Part shown: positions 60,003-64,000 of the stretch, one piece after another
Layout: every line of letters starts with the position of its first letter
Position numbering within the stretch: the first letter of the stretch is position 1
NCBI GenBank assembly: GCA_964410125.1
Contig: CAYPGQ010000008.1
Span: forward strand, 26,823-90,822
Direction: 5' to 3'
DNA length: 64,000 nt
Source: G020348385 sp964410125
GTDB lineage: Bacteria; Acidobacteriota; Aminicenantia; Aminicenantales; Aminicenantaceae
Translations under genes and position numbers: made by a program
Notes under the pieces: model-generated
Told to the model about the DNA's origin: nothing
The model's database searches: none
Seen by the model: only the letters and a program-made list of their open reading frames with translations

Positions 60003-61445
60003 ATGAATAAATTCCACTTTACTGCACCGCTTCTCTTTATCTTTGTCATAATCCTCTTGGCACCAAATCTTTTATGCAGCCAAGGACAATTGACTGTGAT
60101 CGTCACCGATTTCGATCGACAGCCTTTCCCTGGAGTCACAGTCGAATTATGCAGTCCCGCACTAAAGAGGATTCGCAGTGATATAACCGATGCTGATGGC
60201 ACCTGCATCTTCCCGGATTTACCCTCAGGTTCCTACCAAATTATGTGTGAATTAGCCAGTATCAAATCCATTCTCCGAAAAAATGTCAGGATTTTTACAA
60301 AAGCTGAAGTCCTGAAATTGAGTATGGAAAAAACGCATGGAGAGATGGTGTTCATGGCTCCAGGACCACCCCCACCAGTCGATCCATCGATTACTTCCTT
60401 CACTTCAAAGGACGCCATTATTCTCAACGAAGCTTCAATTTCTCTGCACGCAAATGTCGCTTCCGCTTGGGAGCGAATGGCTGCGTCAACGGATGTTTGT
60501 GATAAAAGAGCGATTCTGAAGGAGGCTTTGCGAAACTGGAAGGTTATTTTAAAGGAGGTTAAGAATAAACTTACGGCATACCCTCAAGCTTCCAAAAAGC
60601 GTTTTATGATTTATGTTATCTTTGATGGAATGGAGCAACAAATTAGCTGCGATTTAGATTCAATAAGCGAATTTGACCAAAATATATTGAATCTCAGGGC
60701 CGAATTATCTGCGATAGCGAATTTTTTAAAACGTGTCTCCGATACAGGCAAGGCCACATACGACCTGCATATTTCAAGTTTTCCTGAAAATGCTGAGATG
60801 ACTTATCGGTATGAAGAGGACGGGCCTTTGAAAGAACATTATGAACGGACGCCCACAACCATAAAAGACCTTTATTTTGCCCCAATCGCCATTATTTTTA
60901 AACAGGAGGTGCGCACCTCTGTTGCAGGCATTACTTATGATCCCTACAAGTTTCTTGAAGCCGACATTCATCAAGTGCGCATGCATCTACTGGATGAGAG
61001 TCAATGGGGTGCTTCTTTCAAAAATCCACCCTCATTGGAGGAACGTGTCAACCAGTCTGATTTAATCATTGTGGGAAAAGTGCAAAAGAGTGAGTGCAGG
61101 CGGAATAAAGGCAGCTCCGATGTATACACTTACGTAACGGTTTCTGTAGAAGAATGCATCAAAGGATCGGATATTTTAAACGGAAATGAAATTGTATTAC
61201 AAAAACTGGGTGGTTCCATTAAAGAAGAGGGTATCGTCCATCATGTGGAACGCCATCCTGCAGGTTTTAGCCAGCCCGGCTTTTCTAAAAATGAAAGGGT
61301 TCTCTTGTTGTTAAGGTTATTACCGGATTCCAAGCATTACGAGGTAGTGGCCGGTGAGCACGGCAAATTCTCTATATTGAAGAACGATATCATTGCCGAG
61401 AGATATGTTCCCTTGAAAGAATTCATTCGAAAAATCAAAGAATAA
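60003..61445 (+). CDS. Exported multidomain protein: Cna-B-like, PEGA-like and OB-like regions
   Basis: A 480-residue protein with a signal peptide (residues 1-~27). Residues ~28-110 form a carboxypeptidase-regulatory-like domain (QLTVIVTDFDRQPFPGVTVE, TDADGTCIFPDLPSGSYQI). Residues ~135-240 are helical. Residues ~255-305 look PEGA-like (HISSFPENAEMTYRYEE, TPTTIKDLYFAPIAIIF). Residues ~345-470 match a common exported domain of unknown function (SLEERVNQSDLIIVGKVQKS, YTYVTVSVEECIKGSD, NERVLLLLRLLP, GEHGKFSI). No catalytic residues are evident; a cell-surface binding or structural role is a guess. ATG 60003 has no strong SD. Confidence 0.65.
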   Translation: MNKFHFTAPLLFIFVIILLAPNLLCSQGQLTVIVTDFDRQPFPGVTVELCSPALKRIRSDITDADGTCIFPDLPSGSYQIMCELASIKSILRKNVRIFTKAEVLKLSMEKTHGEMVFMAPGPPPPVDPSITSFTSKDAIILNEASISLHANVASAWERMAASTDVCDKRAILKEALRNWKVILKEVKNKLTAYPQASKKRFMIYVIFDGMEQQISCDLDSISEFDQNILNLRAELSAIANFLKRVSDTGKATYDLHISSFPENAEMTYRYEEDGPLKEHYERTPTTIKDLYFAPIAIIFKQEVRTSVAGITYDPYKFLEADIHQVRMHLLDESQWGASFKNPPSLEERVNQSDLIIVGKVQKSECRRNKGSSDVYTYVTVSVEECIKGSDILNGNEIVLQKLGGSIKEEGIVHHVERHPAGFSQPGFSKNERVLLLLRLLPDSKHYEVVAGEHGKFSILKNDIIAERYVPLKEFIRKIKE

Positions 61446-61490
61446 TCTACAGAGGCAGCCTTCCACAAACCAAAACCTTAGTTTAACATC

Positions 61491-64000
61491 CTATTCGTAT
61501 CGTAAGCTGTTCACAGGATTGGTACAAGCTGTTCTTATGGTCTGGAAAATAAAAGTGAATATGGCTATCGCCATCGTGACAAAACCGGCCAAGAAAAAGA
61601 CAATCCATCCGATATTTGCTCTGTAAGCAAAATTCTGCAGCCATCTGTTCATCATGAACCATGCTAATGGCCATGCGACGATATTGGCAAGTAAAATCCA
61701 TTTGATAAATTCTTTAGATAGCAGCACTATCACATGCCCTGTCGTTGCACCCAATACCTTCCGGATACCGATCTCTTTGGTCTTTAACTCAGCGGTAAAG
61801 GACACCAGGCCGAGAAGCCCCAAACAGGCAACCAGGATGGAAAGTGCGGAAAAGATAATGAAAAGATCCTGCATTTTCTTTTCTCTCTCGTAAAGTTGAT
61901 TGATGCGATTATCCAGGAAACTGTATTCGAACTGATCTCCAGGAAATACCGTTTCCCACACTTTATGAATAAAATTCAGGGTTCTTCCGATATCACCAGG
62001 CATAATTCTAACTGAAATCTTACGTATATAGTCTGGATAAAGTAGCATAGCCATCGGTTCGACTTCCCTGCGCAGAGATTTATAGTTGAAATTTTTAACA
62101 ACACCGATAACTTTAACCGCCTCTTCCGAATATGGCCCCTTCAGTTTTTTCCCAATGGCTTCTTCAGGCTTCCATCCGAATCTATGAACCCCGGATTCAT
62201 TCAGCATGATGGTCCCCTCAGTATCTGTGCCGAAATCTCTTGAAAATGCCCGTCCCGCGATGACTTCCATCCCATAAGTATCCACATAGTCATAATCGCA
62301 AAAAAACAGATATAAAATAATCGGTTCGTCCGAATCGAGCCGATGATAATTGGTATTGCTGTAATGAGTATCAGCGGGAACCTCGGATGAGGCAGATACG
62401 GATACGATTTGAGGATTGCTTTTCAGGTCGTTCCGGAATGACTGGTAATTTTTAGAAATCTGCTGGCTTCTTACAGGAAGGATAACCACATTTTCCCTAT
62501 CAAAACCCAAAGACCGGTTCTGAATGTATTTCATCTGTTTGTATACAGTGAACATGCCGATAATCAGAATGATAGAAATACCGAATTGAACGACAACCAT
62601 GTTTCTGCGGAAAACAGACTTTCCGCTCCCTGAGACCGGGCCGCCTTTCATAACTTCGACAGGTTCGAATCTGGTCAGATAAAAAGCAGGATAAAAGCCG
62701 GCCAATACCCCGACAACGAAAGTTGTTCCCGCAACAATGATTACATTCTTTAGCTGAAAAAAAACAGAAAGTGACAGATTTTCGGCAAAAATACCATTGT
62801 AGCCCTGGATAAACATTGAACTCATAACAAAAGCAAGACCTAGGGAAACAAAAGCCAACATCACAGATTCCTGAATGAACTGGATTCTGAGCTGGTGTTT
62901 TTCTGCCCCTACTGTTTTGCGAAGGCTCACTTCTTTGGCTCTTTTGCTGGCTCTGGCCGTGGATAAATTCACGAAATTCATGCAGGCGATGATAAGGATA
63001 AGAATTGCGATCGAGGAAAATATGTAGACCGAGGATATACTCCCTCCAGCTTCGACCTCCCAGTTGGTGCTGGGATGCAAATGAATATCAGTGATGGGAA
63101 CAAGGTGCATCTTGAGCACTTCATGGATGCCCATTTCTCTATTCAGTATTAGCAGGTCTCCGTAATAGGGTTCCAGTCGTTGAGTGACAAAAGTTTTTAA
63201 CTTTCCCTCGAGTTGAGATTTCGAAGTGTTTTTCGAGACCAGAACATAGGTATAGAGGTAATTGCTTCTCCAATCAGAAAATTCCTCTTCCGCAAATGAG
63301 GCAATAGATATCAGCATATCAAAATGAATATGGGAGTTCTCTGGCACCTGGTCCAAAATTCCCGTCACTTTAAAGTCGGTCTGTTCTCCTTCCCACTCAA
63401 AGGTGAGTGATTTTCCGACGGCCTCTCCTTTCCCGAAGTATTTATCGGCATTTTCACGAGTCAGAACCACGGTCATGGGATCAGAGAGAGCGCTCTGTTC
63501 ATCGCCATCTTCCAAACTGAAATCGAAAATTTCAAAAACGGAATTGTCCACAGCAAACATCCCCTGCCTGTGATGATCGTTTTTGTGGTCCTTAATGGCG
63601 AATTCTCTCCTCCAGAATCGCACGGCATTTTCGATCTCGGGGAAATCATCGATCAAAGCTTGTTTGTATAATCCTCCTGTGATGGGCCATCTACGGTACA
63701 AATTATCGCGGAATAATTCCCGTTCTATCCTGTATATCCGGTGTCCTTTTTCATGAAAACGATCATAACTCAACTCCCGCAGCACCCAAAGGCTGATGAT
63801 CATGCAGATGGAGAGTCCTATCGCCAGCCCGAACACATTGATGAAAGAATACAATTTGTGCCTTATAAAATTCCGGTAGGCTATTTTCAGATGATTCTTG
63901 AGCATGGTTAACCTCCATGACACGATGAGTTTTAGATATCCAGCGACCGATTTTAGGGCATTGCCCCAATACCAGCGCTTTGCTTTGAAGCTGCCCTCTG
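61491..64000 (-). CDS. Prefix-domain-2 FtsX/MacB-type permease, 5' end cut by window edge
   Basis: The frame stays open from the core Met (ATG 63905) to the window edge, encoding about 31 further residues (SFKAKRWYWGNALKSVAGYL, then KLIVSWRLT), which match the end of permease prefix domain 2. The full gene therefore extends beyond base 64000. The core is MLKNHLKIAYRNFIRHKLY, with two periplasmic domains, FtsX motifs KEVSLRKTVGAE and KEIGIRKVLGAT, and C terminus NPVNSLRYE. GGAGG lies 6 nt before the core ATG, so an automatic caller could wrongly start the gene there or at GTG 63923. A PadR gene is predicted just outside the window. Confidence 0.88.
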   Translation of the reverse strand, partial: EGSFKAKRWYWGNALKSVAGYLKLIVSWRLTMLKNHLKIAYRNFIRHKLYSFINVFGLAIGLSICMIISLWVLRELSYDRFHEKGHRIYRIERELFRDNLYRRWPITGGLYKQALIDDFPEIENAVRFWRREFAIKDHKNDHHRQGMFAVDNSVFEIFDFSLEDGDEQSALSDPMTVVLTRENADKYFGKGEAVGKSLTFEWEGEQTDFKVTGILDQVPENSHIHFDMLISIASFAEEEFSDWRSNYLYTYVLVSKNTSKSQLEGKLKTFVTQRLEPYYGDLLILNREMGIHEVLKMHLVPITDIHLHPSTNWEVEAGGSISSVYIFSSIAILILIIACMNFVNLSTARASKRAKEVSLRKTVGAEKHQLRIQFIQESVMLAFVSLGLAFVMSSMFIQGYNGIFAENLSLSVFFQLKNVIIVAGTTFVVGVLAGFYPAFYLTRFEPVEVMKGGPVSGSGKSVFRRNMVVVQFGISIILIIGMFTVYKQMKYIQNRSLGFDRENVVILPVRSQQISKNYQSFRNDLKSNPQIVSVSASSEVPADTHYSNTNYHRLDSDEPIILYLFFCDYDYVDTYGMEVIAGRAFSRDFGTDTEGTIMLNESGVHRFGWKPEEAIGKKLKGPYSEEAVKVIGVVKNFNYKSLRREVEPMAMLLYPDYIRKISVRIMPGDIGRTLNFIHKVWETVFPGDQFEYSFLDNRINQLYEREKKMQDLFIIFSALSILVACLGLLGLVSFTAELKTKEIGIRKVLGATTGHVIVLLSKEFIKWILLANIVAWPLAWFMMNRWLQNFAYRANIGWIVFFLAGFVTMAIAIFTFIFQTIRTACTNPVNSLRYE
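63903..63916 (-). promoter_or_regulatory. Internal SD and ATG in the 61.5-64 kb permease
   Basis: GGAGG (63916-63912), a 6-nt spacer and ATG (63905-63903), the first codon of the permease core; SD within W-R codons. Confidence 0.5.

Noticed and set aside
16954..64000. Shared permease C-terminal motif NPxxSLRYE as a novel signal
   Set aside because: A similar dP..aLR.E ending is a usual feature of MacB/FtsX-type permeases.
1..64000. CRISPR arrays, rRNA, tRNA or insertion sequences
   Set aside because: No regularly spaced identical repeats, no conserved RNA-gene sequence and no transposase-like frame was recognised on either strand by eye.

Overview
The window most resembles a genome of the Acidobacteriota/Candidatus Aminicenantota type. 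This is inferred from family content: many large FtsX/MacB-type permeases with N-terminal 'permease prefix' domains paired with short PadR regulators, many exported peptidases (C69, M14, M19, M24, S9), Tat-type 'RRxFLK' exported enzymes and a PPi-type phosphofructokinase. No rRNA, tRNA, CRISPR array or insertion sequence was recognised. Start codons were chosen by Shine-Dalgarno (SD) fit, so several genes start downstream of their longest open frame.

1-16 kb: the 3' part of tex, then mostly monocistronic genes for exported or metabolic proteins: a C69 dipeptidase, an MDR oxidoreductase, an NTP/NDP-translocase-like carrier, an exported M14 aspartoacylase-like enzyme, a cyclophilin-FKBP fusion, a phosphofructokinase with PPi-type residues, a membrane-anchored alpha/beta hydrolase, an M14 carboxypeptidase, an M19-like protein lacking half its metal ligands, and a class V PLP enzyme. 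Two gene relics (M14 fragment at 7.8-8.0 kb, VOC/PhnB fragment at 9.34-9.45 kb) lie between them. At 16.1-16.9 kb a nitroreductase-like gene is read through an in-frame TGA at what is probably a conserved Cys position, and a hairpin begins at the TGA.

17-27 kb: a prefix-less permease, an M14-S9 peptidase operon, an ABC-2 ATPase/permease pair and a second S9 peptidase. 33-44.5 kb: a sulfatase, a second prefix-less permease, a beta-propeller remnant, a LytS/LytTR two-component system divergent from an exported helical-repeat protein, an exported GyrI-like protein, an exported M24 peptidase, a small phage-type metallopeptidase and an exported protein of unknown role.

27-33 kb and 44.6-64 kb: seven complete PadR + FtsX-permease modules and an eighth permease running off the right edge. 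All permeases next to a PadR gene carry an N-terminal cytoplasmic prefix domain; the two permeases without a PadR lack it. In all seven prefix-domain-2 genes a ribosome-binding site lies in the coding sequence just before the Met that begins the prefix-less core, so each gene could produce long and short forms. One PadR gene has a promoter with two 19-bp palindromes two helical turns apart. The PadR-permease array, its possible dual translation starts and the TGA-containing nitroreductase are the most interesting parts of the window.
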